A stretch of 49,166 nucleotides of DNA from an uncultured Prevotella sp. (GTDB lineage: Bacteria; Bacteroidota; Bacteroidia; Bacteroidales; Bacteroidaceae), in the NCBI GenBank assembly GCA_900557035.1, contig USRA01000005.1, positions 1 through 49,166 of the forward strand, given 5' to 3'. This document shows, one piece after another, positions 33,096-41,378 of the stretch (positions are counted from its first letter, which is position 1; each line of letters begins with the position of its first letter). The notes below the pieces were generated by a model. That model was not told where the DNA came from, made no database searches, and was given only the letters and a program-made list of their open reading frames with translations. A program made the translations under genes and the position numbers.

Positions 33096-33680
33096 ATGAG
33101 TAATATGAAAATTTTAATGAACGGACTCATCAAGGAGAACCCTACCTTCGTGTTGCTCCTCGGTATGTGTCCTACCTTGGCTACAACAACCAGTGCCATC
33201 AACGGTCTTTCCATGGGATTGGCAACCATGGCAGTATTGGTTTGTACCAACTTTGTGATTTCATGTATCAAGAAGATTACCCCGGATATGGTTCGCATCC
33301 CTGTTTTCATCGTCGTGATAGCAGCCTTCGTAACCATCCTGCAGATGCTGATGAGCGCCTATGCTCCTGACAGCATCAATCAGGCGCTGGGTATCTATAT
33401 CCCATTGATTGTAGTAAACTGTATCATCCTGGGTAGAGCAGAGAGCTTTGCTGCCAAGAACTCACCGATTGCCAGTCTCTTTGATGGCATTGGTTGCGGT
33501 TTGGGTTTCACCCTAGCCTTGACCATCTTGGGTGCAGCTCGTGAGATTCTCGGTGCAGGAAGCGTATTCGGTATCACTCTGTTGCCAGAGACAACCAATA
33601 TTCTGATGTTCATCCTGCCTCCTGGAGCATTCCTCACATTGGGATACATTATTGCGATATTTAATAAGGTAAAGAAGTAA
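33096..33680 (+). CDS. rnfE: RNF complex subunit E
   Basis: 194 residues, six membrane helices, homologous to NqrD. It starts with MKILMNGLIKENPTFVLLLGMCPTLA, the classical RnfE opening with a conserved Cys in the first membrane segment that helps hold an iron centre with RnfA. It starts 6 bp after rnfG. Confidence 0.96.
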   Translation: MSNMKILMNGLIKENPTFVLLLGMCPTLATTTSAINGLSMGLATMAVLVCTNFVISCIKKITPDMVRIPVFIVVIAAFVTILQMLMSAYAPDSINQALGIYIPLIVVNCIILGRAESFAAKNSPIASLFDGIGCGLGFTLALTILGAAREILGAGSVFGITLLPETTNILMFILPPGAFLTLGYIIAIFNKVKK

Positions 33681-33720
33681 GCGTAGGCATCGCTTCAATC
33701 CATGAAATAGAATAGAAATT

Positions 33721-34323
33721 ATGGAATATTTATTGATATTTATCTCTGCGATATTCGTTAACAATATCGTCTTGTCGCAGTTCCTCGGTATCTGTCCGTT
33801 CCTGGGCGTATCGAAGAAAGTTGATACAGCCATCGGTATGGGTGGTGCCATCGCCTTTGTCTTGACCTTGGCAACCATCATTACCTGGTGTGTTCAGAAG
33901 TATGTACTCGATCCATTCGGATTGCAATATCTCCAGACCCTGGCGTTCATCCTCGTGATTGCTGCCTTGGTTCAGATGGTAGAGATTATCCTCAAGAAGG
34001 TTTCTCCTGCGCTTTATCAGGCGCTCGGCATCTTCCTGCCTTTGATTACTACCAACTGTGCTGTGCTGGGTGTAGCCATCCTGGTTATCCAGAAGGACTA
34101 CAATCTCTTGGAAAGTGTGGTTTATGCCTTCTCTACGGCCCTCGGCTTTGCTCTGGCTCTCATCGTCTTTGCAGGCATTCGTGAGCAGCAGGCTCTGGTT
34201 CGCATTCCTAAGGGTATGCAGGGCGTAGCCATCGTCATGGTTACAGCCGCTCTCCTCAGCCTTGCTTTCATGGGCTTCTCTGGTGTAGATGGAGGCTTGA
34301 AGGCTTTGTTCGGATTGGAGTAA
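33721..34323 (+). CDS. rnfA: RNF complex subunit A
   Basis: 200 residues, six membrane helices, homologous to NqrE. It begins [23 protein letters not shown], and the pair of half-channel segments ([18 protein letters not shown]) carry the conserved Cys residues. It is the last gene of the operon; a long terminator follows. The order B-C-D-G-E-A with RseC in front is typical of Bacteroidota. Confidence 0.97.
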   Translation: MEYLLIFISAIFVNNIVLSQFLGICPFLGVSKKVDTAIGMGGAIAFVLTLATIITWCVQKYVLDPFGLQYLQTLAFILVIAALVQMVEIILKKVSPALYQALGIFLPLITTNCAVLGVAILVIQKDYNLLESVVYAFSTALGFALALIVFAGIREQQALVRIPKGMQGVAIVMVTAALLSLAFMGFSGVDGGLKALFGLE

Positions 34324-34344
34324 AAAGATAGTATTAGTTAGTTA

Positions 34345-34410
34345 AAACGCCCTGAGAGGGCAAAAGCATTATGTATGATGATGCTTTTGCACTTTCAGGA
34401 CGTTTTTTTT
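34345..34410. terminator. Long hairpin ending the rnf operon
   Basis: Arms 34345-34369 and 34381-34405 pair over 25 positions with only two mismatches and one G-U, followed by T8. It also covers the end of the convergent DUF5103 gene. Confidence 0.9.
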
Positions 34411-35677
34411 ATTGGCTGCTTTTCCAGCCTACCAGTCTGTCGGTTCTATCTCCTGTGCCTCGATAATAGATGAGGGCATCATAGCGGTTGGTCGTCTGGA
34501 AGAAGTTGCCCTCCGTACTCACGGGTTGCGTACTGCCGTCGCTTTTGAGCACCAGATACTGGTAGCTGTAATAACCTTGTTTGAGCAGCACGGTGGCGTG
34601 ATAGCTGTGGTCGGCTTCGTTGTATTCCATCCGATAGGTAGGCGAAAAGCGGTCGTAGGTCCAGTCTGCATTCAGATATACGTTGCCTGGCTGGCGATTG
34701 GTCTGTAGCCGGAAATGTACCGGTGCATACTCGCAGGTGAAATTATTATCCTCGTTATCGCTGTTGCGCACGTAGAAGGAGCCTTTGGCGCTCTCATCGT
34801 GTACGTAGTTGGGGCGAGGAATGTCGGGCATTACATAGACCTGGTATTCTTCTCCATCCCATTTTATCTCGTCTATTCCCATCGTAGGATGATCCATGTC
34901 GAGCAGTTCGAATTTTCGGTATTCATTTCCTGCATCGAATATCAGATGGCGGTTGTGTTGCCATTGCAGTCCATCTGCGCTGATATAATCAGGTTTGGCA
35001 TTCCATACTGCCTGATTCCAACGTCCGTTCTGCAGCACCACGGTTTTGATTTGCTGTGAGGGGTTGGTTATCTTTAGGTTGCCGTAGTTCACATTCATAC
35101 TTACCTGCTGATGCTGCTTGTTGATATCGATGTCAGTATTCGAAGAATATCCGATGGCAACCTGCACCTGTGGCTCTACTACCATAAAGCAGGCGGTGAG
35201 TATCTTTCTGCCGTCCTTATCGGTAGCTTCATCCTCTTGGTTGTTCGTCTCCGCATTGTCATCATAGATGGTGAGCTTGTAGTTTCCGCTCATGGTGATG
35301 TGGCAGTTCTCGTTGGGGATTGTGAGGCGATAGTGGGTATAGAGATGGTTGGTGTTGAGCGATTGCTCGATGTTGTCGATGGCTTGCTCGTGGTTCCATC
35401 CCTTCAGATAGTCGGTCTCGAAGAGTCCCTGAGAAACCTTCCAGTCGGCATCGCAATGTTCTATCCTGTAGGTATATCGATGATAGTCGTGGGTCATGTC
35501 ATCGAAGTCGATGTGGATGGGTTGCCCGTTCAGCAAAGTGATGGGAAGGGCTTGCCAGTCGGTGCCCGCCACCACCTGTAGGGTAGCGATGCGCTGACAG
35601 TATATCTCGTGTCTCTGCGCCCGTGAGGGCAGAGCAGCGAGGGCGAGAAGTATATGGAGAGTCAATATCTTTTTCAT
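34409..35677 (-). CDS. DUF5103-type exported protein
   Basis: 422 residues. A signal peptide (MKKILTLHILLALAALPSRAQ) directs it to the envelope. Recognisable DUF5103 features: ITLLNGQPIHIDFDDMTHDYHRYTYRIEHCDADW near the start, then ending in RMEYNEADHSYHATVLLKQGYYSYQYL. The fold looks like stacked beta domains; function unknown, and it may help surface protein export or cell-wall linkage. A minus-strand TATCTTTG (35683-35690) ends 5 nt before the ATG, so its mRNA may be leaderless. Confidence 0.85.
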   Translation of the reverse strand: MKKILTLHILLALAALPSRAQRHEIYCQRIATLQVVAGTDWQALPITLLNGQPIHIDFDDMTHDYHRYTYRIEHCDADWKVSQGLFETDYLKGWNHEQAIDNIEQSLNTNHLYTHYRLTIPNENCHITMSGNYKLTIYDDNAETNNQEDEATDKDGRKILTACFMVVEPQVQVAIGYSSNTDIDINKQHQQVSMNVNYGNLKITNPSQQIKTVVLQNGRWNQAVWNAKPDYISADGLQWQHNRHLIFDAGNEYRKFELLDMDHPTMGIDEIKWDGEEYQVYVMPDIPRPNYVHDESAKGSFYVRNSDNEDNNFTCEYAPVHFRLQTNRQPGNVYLNADWTYDRFSPTYRMEYNEADHSYHATVLLKQGYYSYQYLVLKSDGSTQPVSTEGNFFQTTNRYDALIYYRGTGDRTDRLVGWKSSQ

Positions 35678-35708
35678 GCTTGCAAAGATACGGTAAAAAG
35701 GGGGAATG

Positions 35709-35780
35709 TAGTCGATAGGGGAATCGAACCCCTATGCCAAGATTGAGAATCTTGTATCCTAACCATTAGATGAATCGACC
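35709..35780 (-). tRNA. tRNA-Glu (CTC), copy 1
   Basis: 72 nt without CCA. Anticodon loop TTCTCAA gives CTC, reading GAG. The acceptor starts GGTCGAT and the T-arm is AGGGG TTCGATT CCCCT; the first acceptor pair is G-U. The anticodon stem is CAAGA/TCTTG. It follows tRNA-Ser in block A. Confidence 0.95.
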
Positions 35781-35806
35781 AACGGTGCAATTTTGAATAA
35801 TGCTTG

Positions 35807-35893
35807 CGGAAGGTGGGGGATTCGAACCCCCGGTACGGTAACCCGCACGTCAGTTTAGCAAACTGGTGGTTTCAGCCACTCACCCAACCTTCC
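35807..35893 (-). tRNA. tRNA-Ser (GCT), copy 1
   Basis: 87 nt, class II with a long variable arm. Loop TTGCTAA gives anticodon GCT, reading AGC/AGU. Acceptor GGAAGGT pairs with ACCTTCC. Its variable arm is one base shorter than copy 2. Confidence 0.95.
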
Positions 35894-35941
35894 TGTTGGA
35901 TTCATTTCTGAATCATCAAGCATCGTTCTCAAATGCGATTG

Positions 35942-35973
35942 CAAAGGTACAACTTTTTTTTTGTTCCACCAAA
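35942..35973 (-). promoter_or_regulatory. Promoter of tRNA block A
   Basis: Minus strand: TTTG (35970-35973), 20-nt spacer, TACCTTTG (35942-35949), about 50 nt before tRNA-Ser copy 1. The gap 35974-36053 is not coding. Confidence 0.85.
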
Positions 35974-36053
35974 TTTTTCCTTTACTTTTTTTGCTTTTAT
36001 GATGGGTAATTGTCATTTATCCACAACGGCGATAGCGTTACCTGCGTAGGGAT

Positions 36054-36093
36054 AAAAAAATAACTTGCAGTAGTCTTTTCGACTAATTGCAAG
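36054..36093 (-). terminator. Terminator of tRNA block B
   Basis: CTTGCAGTAGTC (36064-36075) pairs with GACTAATTGCAAG (36081-36093) with one bulge; on the minus strand it is followed by a run TTATTTTTTTATC. It ends the four-tRNA transcript. Confidence 0.85.
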
Positions 36094-36129
36094 CTTACTA
36101 ACAATAACCAATACATGAAAAACACTCAG

Positions 36130-36201
36130 TAGTCGATAGGGGAATCGAACCCCTATGCCAAGATTGAGAATCTTGTATCCTAACCATTAGATGAATCGAC
36201 C
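36130..36201 (-). tRNA. tRNA-Glu (CTC), copy 2
   Basis: Identical over 72 nt to copy 1, with anticodon CTC. It is the last tRNA of block B, before the terminator. Confidence 0.95.
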
Positions 36202-36272
36202 ATTTTAATTAGTCTGCATTGGTTTCACAACTTGTGCAGACTTGAACAACAAATTTAACTTATTTAACCAAG

Positions 36273-36344
36273 TAGTCGATAGGGGAATCGAACCCCTATG
36301 CCAAGATTGAGAATCTTGTATCCTAACCATTAGATGAATCGACC
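36273..36344 (-). tRNA. tRNA-Glu (CTC), copy 3
   Basis: Identical to the other copies. It and its neighbours are exactly 143 bp apart, with identical 71-bp spacers. Confidence 0.95.
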
Positions 36345-36415
36345 ATTTTAATTAGTCTGCATTGGTTTCACAACTTGTGCAGACTTGAACAACAAATTTA
36401 ACTTATTTAACCAAG

Positions 36416-36487
36416 TAGTCGATAGGGGAATCGAACCCCTATGCCAAGATTGAGAATCTTGTATCCTAACCATTAGATGAATCGACC
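36416..36487 (-). tRNA. tRNA-Glu (CTC), copy 4
   Basis: Identical to the other copies. It directly follows tRNA-Ser copy 2 in transcription order, the same arrangement as in block A. Confidence 0.95.
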
Positions 36488-36513
36488 AACGATGCAATCT
36501 TGAACTCCGCTTG

Positions 36514-36601
36514 CGGAAGGTGGGGGATTCGAACCCCCGGTACGGTAATCCCGCACGTCAGTTTAGCAAACTGGTGGTTTCAGCCACTCACCCAACCTTC
36601 C
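36514..36601 (-). tRNA. tRNA-Ser (GCT), copy 2
   Basis: 88 nt, class II. Same as copy 1 apart from a one-base insertion in the variable arm (TAATCCC against TAACCC on the plus strand). First tRNA of block B. Confidence 0.95.
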
Positions 36602-36650
36602 AATCGGATATTGTTGCCAAATCAACAAGCATCGTTCTCAAATGCGGGTG

Positions 36651-36682
36651 CAAAGATACTACATTTTTTTTGTTCCACCAAA
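36651..36682 (-). promoter_or_regulatory. Promoter of tRNA block B
   Basis: Minus strand: TTTG (36679-36682), 20-nt spacer, TATCTTTG (36651-36658). Sequence around it parallels the block A promoter, showing that the whole unit was duplicated. Confidence 0.85.
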
Positions 36683-36773
36683 TTTTTCTGTAACTTTTTT
36701 CAAGAAATATGCATATTTTCTTGATTTTTCTTGTTTTTGGGAGGAATTGTAGGGGATAAGCTGACTTTGTCAA

Positions 36774-37075
36774 CAAAAAAGGAGGCAGATTTACCAATTA
36801 TTGGAAATCTGCCTCCTGTAGGAAAGGGTCGCTCGATGATGTGATGAAACTCCGAATGTCATAAACATTTGAGAGCTCTCCGCTTTTGTAATCCACCGGC
36901 TTTGCAGCTTAGTTGACAAGTCAGTTTATGTGGCCCGCCATAGGCAAGAGAAGTCTTCTCGGTTTCATAAGTGTAATTTGATGAGTATCCCGATCGAACC
37001 GACACGACCCTTATATCTTTGTCGAATAGACATAGCATAGGCTATCATCTATTGATAGAAGTCTTTGGGTTTTCT
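36774..37075 (-). ncRNA. Structured non-coding RNA, about 300 nt, unassigned
   Basis: This gap has no reading frame but has a perfect promoter (37082-37113) and a strong terminator (36781-36816, arms GGAGGCAGATTT/AAATCTGCCTCC, then T6), both on the minus strand. The RNA between folds: two 5' hairpins (from UAUAGAA and AUAGC/GCUAU), then a 189-nt domain closed by a perfect 8-bp stem, AAGGGTCG with CGACCCTT (36824-36831 and 37005-37012). Inside, UGAAACCGA can pair with the distant UCGGAGUUUCA, making a long rod. A 6S-like RNA, or the Bacteroidales-1 family (known to be bounded by such promoters and terminators), is possible. The usual sequence marks of RNase P RNA and tmRNA were not seen. Confidence 0.75.
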
Positions 37076-37081
37076 ATACTG

Positions 37082-37113
37082 CAAAGATAATGCAATCTTT
37101 TGAAACTACCAAA
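37082..37113 (-). promoter_or_regulatory. Promoter of the non-coding RNA
   Basis: Minus strand: TTTG (37110-37113), 20-nt spacer, TATCTTTG (37082-37089); transcription should start near 37075. Confidence 0.88.
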
Positions 37114-37187
37114 TCTTTCTGCTGATTTTTTCGAAAAATCTTCTTTATCAAAAGTCAGAACTCCCTTTTCCTTGTTTCTCTCAAGGG

Positions 37188-37829
37188 TCAAGACTTCTTT
37201 TTCCTGAGCTCTTCGTATATTTCTTCGAAATATTTCCTGAGTTCTGTCTTGTCTTCAATGATATTCCGCAGCTCTTTCAGAGCCTTCTCATTGGGTGAGT
37301 TAGGAATCCAGAGCTTGATGTAGCCGTTGCGGGAATATTTCTCGTCCATGTGGTCGGCGAACCGCTGCCATTGCTCTTCCTTTCCTTTTTCGGGATAGTT
37401 CTCCTCTCCGTATTCGATGGCACGAAGAAAGATTTCGTGAACATCGATGTCGCGGTCGGCTTCGGCTACAATCTTGCCATAGATGCTTCGGGGCTGGCGA
37501 CTGGAGGAGGCGCGGTGATCCTCCACGGCTTCTTTCATGATTTTAATCTGCTCGGGAGTGAACCAGCGCTTCAGTCTGGCATCAGCCTGGAGGATTTTGC
37601 CACTGGTGAGGTGGTGGATGGCGCGCGGACCGCTCATTCCCAGGTCGTGATAGGCGGCAACGATATAAACCATGTCGATGTCGGCACCTGTTACAGGTAC
37701 GAGTTTCAGGGCGTTTTTGATGACACGGGTTACGTGGCGCAATCCGTGGCTCTCGCCAAATTCTGTATATCTGGGCAGAATCTGTGTTTCCACAAACTGC
37801 ATGATTTCGAGATTTACTTGTTGCTTCAT
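37188..37829 (-). CDS. HD-domain phosphohydrolase
   Basis: 213 residues. The metal site of the HD fold is visible: His31/His32 region SHGLRHV, His61-Asp62 in AYHDLGM, and a late Asp in VAEADRDID. HD proteins remove phosphate from nucleotides or signalling molecules; the substrate is unknown. The sequence is compact, with no sensor or transferase domain. It follows menA by 125 bp with the 20-bp palindrome in the gap, 23 bp before its ATG. Confidence 0.88.
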   Translation of the reverse strand: MKQQVNLEIMQFVETQILPRYTEFGESHGLRHVTRVIKNALKLVPVTGADIDMVYIVAAYHDLGMSGPRAIHHLTSGKILQADARLKRWFTPEQIKIMKEAVEDHRASSSRQPRSIYGKIVAEADRDIDVHEIFLRAIEYGEENYPEKGKEEQWQRFADHMDEKYSRNGYIKLWIPNSPNEKALKELRNIIEDKTELRKYFEEIYEELRKKKS

Positions 37830-37851
37830 ACTTTTTCTTCTTTTATATATA

Positions 37852-37871
37852 TAATGTACGCGCGTACATTA
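37852..37871. promoter_or_regulatory. 20-bp perfect palindrome upstream of the HD gene
   Basis: The same 20-bp palindrome as at 26451-26470 (core GTACGCGCGTAC); here TATA on each side extends the symmetry to 28 bp. It is 23 bp upstream of the HD gene start. Confidence 0.75.
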
Positions 37872-37954
37872 TATAATTATTATTCCTGAATGTTATCTTC
37901 TCATTCTAGAATCTTCTCATGCCATTCCAGAGGGGGCGGGTATCTCTGGGATTA

Positions 37955-38875
37955 CTACATCATTCCAAGGATGATGAAGGTAGAGATCATGCCAAAGGTA
38001 AAGATGTTGAGAGCCGTGTAGCCCAGTACCTTGTTCAGCATTCTGCCTTCTCCTATCTTCCTCATCTTGGCGAATGTTCGGTTGTGCACCACGAGATATG
38101 TGGCGGCGAAAGGCAAAAACTTAGTATCTGCATCGTAGGTAAGTGCGCCATAGATGTTGATTCCAATCATGATGAGGATACCGATGTTGCCCAGTGCGCA
38201 GTAGAGACGCTCGCCGTTTTTCTTGCCGATGTGAACGATCAGCGTCTTCTTGCCCGCCTTGATGTCGTTGTCGTAGTCGCGATAGTTGTTCAGAATGAGC
38301 AGCGTATCTACTACCAGTCCGCAGGCGATGGAAGTCAGTATGGCTTCTGCTGATACAGTCTGTATTCCTTCAGGCATGACCAGGTAGTAGGTGCAGCAGA
38401 CCGGCACGATGCCGAAAAAGAGAAGTACCAGCAGGTCGCCCAATCCCAGATAACTCAGCTTGGTGGTGTAGAGGAAACAGAAGAGGACACAGCAGATACC
38501 CACGATGATCATCTCCTTTCCTCCGTAGAAGGCAAGGGGCAAACCGATGATGCAGCCTAGAAGGGTAGTGATGATAATGCCCCATTTCATGGCTTTCATC
38601 GTAATCCAGCCTTCAGCACAGGCTCGTTTCGGTCCCAGGCGGGTTTCGTCGTCGTTGCCATGCTTGAAGTCGAAGAAGTCGTTTACCAGGTTGGAGTCTA
38701 TCTGCATTATCCATGCAAAGAGCAGGCAGAGCAGGGCTGGAATCCATTGGCAGTTGGCATTTGAGTCCTTGTATGCCAGGGCTGTGCCTAGCATTACTGG
38801 TACTGCCGCAGCCGAAAGGGTGACGGGGCGGGTGGCGAGAAACCATGCCTTGATAGAATTTGTCTTTATCATCAT
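37955..38875 (-). CDS. menA: 1,4-dihydroxy-2-naphthoate polyprenyltransferase
   Basis: 306 residues, eight to nine membrane helices of the UbiA superfamily. MenA attaches the polyprenyl tail to DHNA in menaquinone synthesis, in the inner membrane. The first Asp-rich motif is NLVNDFFDFKHGND (about 62-75) and the second NNYRDYDNDIKAGKKTL; both bind the prenyl diphosphate through Mg. The N-terminus (WFLATRPVTLSAAAVPV) is typical. The terminator at 38895-38927 separates it from the porin operon upstream. Confidence 0.95.
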   Translation of the reverse strand: MMIKTNSIKAWFLATRPVTLSAAAVPVMLGTALAYKDSNANCQWIPALLCLLFAWIMQIDSNLVNDFFDFKHGNDDETRLGPKRACAEGWITMKAMKWGIIITTLLGCIIGLPLAFYGGKEMIIVGICCVLFCFLYTTKLSYLGLGDLLVLLFFGIVPVCCTYYLVMPEGIQTVSAEAILTSIACGLVVDTLLILNNYRDYDNDIKAGKKTLIVHIGKKNGERLYCALGNIGILIMIGINIYGALTYDADTKFLPFAATYLVVHNRTFAKMRKIGEGRMLNKVLGYTALNIFTFGMISTFIILGMM

Positions 38876-38894
38876 ATTGTTGCTTTTAAATTAT

Positions 38895-38927
38895 AAGGAG
38901 CGAGGTTTTTGGGGGACCTCGCTCCTT
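38895..38927 (-). terminator. Intrinsic terminator of the porin operon
   Basis: A perfect 12-bp stem AAGGAGCGAGGT (38895-38906) with its complement (38916-38927). It lies between the porin stop and menA. A 15-bp direct repeat, GAAAAGATTCGCTTC, at 38943-38957 and 38985-38999 fills the space before the porin stop. Confidence 0.8.
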
Positions 38928-38999
38928 GTTGTCATTCATAAAGAAAAGATTCGCTTCTATTTTATTTTAGAAGAATCTCTTGTGGAAAAGATTCGCTTC

Positions 39000-41375
39000 C
39001 TAGTTGAAGAAGTTCCAGCTTACACCCATTCTGAAAACTCGCTGGTTCATCGGATAGTGAGGGGTGAAGAAGTAGTTCTTGTCGCCTTGTCCTGCATTCA
39101 GATGGCTCATCATCACGAAGAAGCGGGTGTGCTTGATGTGAACATTGGCGTAGGCATTGACGATAGGGTAGTTGCCCACCTTCACGTTCTTCTCGCCGTT
39201 GCCCTGTACGGTATATTGACCGATGTAAGGAGAATAATCCGGAGCCTCGTAGCTGGTGAAGTATCTGGCGTCGGCACCCAGCTCGATATTCAGTACTTTT
39301 ACCACCTTGAACTTGATGAAGAGGTTGGTATATACGTTGAGGTCTGGCACTGGCAGGGTACTCTTGCTGCTGGTATGCTGGTAGGTAATCATATTCTGCC
39401 AGTTGAAAATACCGAACTTGAAGTCCTGCTGCAGCTGCGCTGTAATCAGATTGATGGCATTGCCGCTCTGCATAGGTGTCACCATTACGCCTGTGCGCAG
39501 ACCATTTTCTGTAATCGTATATTGCTGTGAGAAATAAGTATAGTTCTTGATTTCATCCACAGCCACACGCAGCGTGGTGTTAGTCTTGCCGAATCTCAGA
39601 GTTCCCATAATGCGGGTATGTATAATCTTGCTCAGATCATCATCCCACCAGAGATGTCGGGCGTGATACTTGCGATAGTAGAACGATGGCGTTTCGTGAT
39701 GGATGAAGGCATCGCCTCTTACCTGTACGGTGTCACCCAGAAATGGCAGGTTGATGTCTGCGCTTCCGTCGATGGCAAAGGTGCCGGCATCCACTCCGGT
39801 GAGTCCTACCTCGCCTACTACATTATAGTGAAGGGTCTTGCCCTGGGTCTTGCTCAGCTGACCGCCTACGCTCAGTGCATGCTCATTGAACTTCTCGAAT
39901 CCGCCTTCGGTATTTGGCAGTTCGTAGTGGCGGAGGTCATAGCTAGCGAAAGCTTTCAGACCAGCCTTTGCCCACTTGCTGAATCCTTCGAGCGTCCCCA
40001 TTGCCACGGTGTTCTTGATGCGCCAGTGGCGGGTCTGATCGTAGATGGAATCGCCTGTAAACTTGCCGGCATTGTAGTACTCCTTGAGATAGTAGTCCTG
40101 TGGAGTCTGGTAAGCCTGGTAGATACGCTTGTAGTTATCAAATTGCACGGTGTGGATGAAGCTGGTTACCGGAACATATTCTGTCTTGTAGAAGAGTGAG
40201 TCCTGCGCTTTCTTCTTCTCTATGGAGAGCAGACTGTCTGCCATTGCCTTGCTGTTTACTGCAATTCGAGTGCGGTCGCTCTTGAAGTCCTGGGCTGCCT
40301 TGTTTGCAACTATTGCCTTGTTGTCCTTGGCAGGTTCATCGCCGGCAATCTTTGCATCTGTAGGGCGACCTGAGAACTGCTTCTTCTGGTTTTTGTCGAA
40401 AGCCTTTTCGTCAAACTCCCTGCCTTGTTCCCTTGCTTTCTTTCTTGCCTCCTCCTTGGCTTCCTCGGCTGCATTGTCCTTTGCTGACTCCATGGCGAAT
40501 TTCTTGGCCTTGATTTCTTCCTCGGTCATCTTCACCTTGCGGCTGAAGCCCACATTGTAGCGGTGGGTGAAGAAGATGTGTTGATTGTCGTTGCGATTCC
40601 AGTTCTGCTGTAGTACGGTCGGTATTTCGTTGGTGGCGAAACTCTCGGTGAAAAGCTCCGGATGCTTGATGTAGTCATCATTGGTAATACCTCCGTTCTC
40701 CGTCACCTTCTGGTGGTTGGTGCTGAAAAGGAAGTGCGCCTGATAGCGGTCGCCCAGATAAGAAGTCCACATCGTATATTTGAAGTGCGCCGTGCTCTGT
40801 GCATCGTAGTAGCCGCGACCGTATTTGTAGTCGAATCGGAATCCGCCACCCAGCTGCTTGTTGGCATTCACCGCAAAGATTGCCTTGAAGTCATCCTCAC
40901 CGTTGGTTCTGTCACCGCAGCTATTCAGCGTGATGTTGGTGATAGGCGAGTAGGTGTTGGTGAAGTGGAAGTCACTCGCCGGGGTAACGATGTTGTCGTA
41001 TGGCTCGGTGAAGATGAAGTTGCCCTGCGTATTGCGTCGGTCGATGAAGATGCGGTTGATGCGGGCGGTACCCATGTTACCCAGGGTGTTGTACTCTCCG
41101 CGCAGTCCTTCCGTGAAGGTTGTGTTCTGGTACATTGCCTGCATAGTGTCCACCACGGCAGCCCGGGTATCTCCAAATCTCTCATCCACAGTCCATACCC
41201 TGATTCCCTTCGGAATCTCCTTGTCGGTGCCCAGCGAGTCGGTGTTTACGCGGTTGCCGGTCTGTGGGCGGAACTGTGAGTCCTCGTTATTGTTGAAATC
41301 TGTAAAATCACGTTGTGCCGCAACTGGTAGGGTTGCAGCACAAGCTAGGATTGTAGAGAATAATATTTTCTTCAT
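39000..41375 (-). CDS. Porin_10-type outer-membrane protein
   Basis: 791 residues. A signal peptide (MKKILFSTILACAATLPVAAQ) leads into a long beta-rich protein with repeated aromatic strand ends, closing with RVFRMGVSWNFFN, the terminal-strand pattern of an outer-membrane barrel. The family is the large Bacteroidota putative porin (Porin_10) type. An insert at about 281-392 is rich in Lys, Glu and Ala (AAEEAKEEARKKAREQGREF) and interrupts the barrel; it is probably a periplasmic or surface loop. The upstream small membrane protein gene ends 3 bp before it. Confidence 0.88.
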   Translation of the reverse strand: MKKILFSTILACAATLPVAAQRDFTDFNNNEDSQFRPQTGNRVNTDSLGTDKEIPKGIRVWTVDERFGDTRAAVVDTMQAMYQNTTFTEGLRGEYNTLGNMGTARINRIFIDRRNTQGNFIFTEPYDNIVTPASDFHFTNTYSPITNITLNSCGDRTNGEDDFKAIFAVNANKQLGGGFRFDYKYGRGYYDAQSTAHFKYTMWTSYLGDRYQAHFLFSTNHQKVTENGGITNDDYIKHPELFTESFATNEIPTVLQQNWNRNDNQHIFFTHRYNVGFSRKVKMTEEEIKAKKFAMESAKDNAAEEAKEEARKKAREQGREFDEKAFDKNQKKQFSGRPTDAKIAGDEPAKDNKAIVANKAAQDFKSDRTRIAVNSKAMADSLLSIEKKKAQDSLFYKTEYVPVTSFIHTVQFDNYKRIYQAYQTPQDYYLKEYYNAGKFTGDSIYDQTRHWRIKNTVAMGTLEGFSKWAKAGLKAFASYDLRHYELPNTEGGFEKFNEHALSVGGQLSKTQGKTLHYNVVGEVGLTGVDAGTFAIDGSADINLPFLGDTVQVRGDAFIHHETPSFYYRKYHARHLWWDDDLSKIIHTRIMGTLRFGKTNTTLRVAVDEIKNYTYFSQQYTITENGLRTGVMVTPMQSGNAINLITAQLQQDFKFGIFNWQNMITYQHTSSKSTLPVPDLNVYTNLFIKFKVVKVLNIELGADARYFTSYEAPDYSPYIGQYTVQGNGEKNVKVGNYPIVNAYANVHIKHTRFFVMMSHLNAGQGDKNYFFTPHYPMNQRVFRMGVSWNFFN

Positions 41376-41378
41376 TTC

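Larger units (their letters stand above)
36130..36415. repeat. 143-bp tandem repeat (tRNA-Glu plus spacer)
   Basis: Two perfect units of 72-bp tRNA plus 71-bp spacer (36130-36272 and 36273-36415), then a third tRNA. Each spacer has an 8-bp inverted repeat AGTCTGCA/TGCAGACT, possibly a processing signal. Confidence 0.95.

Noticed and set aside
36130..36487. Phage or integrative-element attachment duplications at tRNA-Glu
   Set aside because: Complete tRNAs are repeated with identical spacers, there is no integrase, and no foreign genes lie between; simple tandem duplication explains it.
36500..36724. 74-residue open frame over tRNA-Ser copy 2
   Set aside because: It runs through a tRNA gene on the opposite strand; the GWGIRTPGT-like peptide is the familiar false translation of a tRNA-Ser complement.
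36781..36816. Rho-type attenuator or riboswitch for the HD gene
   Set aside because: The hairpin lies downstream of that gene and ends the non-coding RNA; no gene follows it before the tRNAs.
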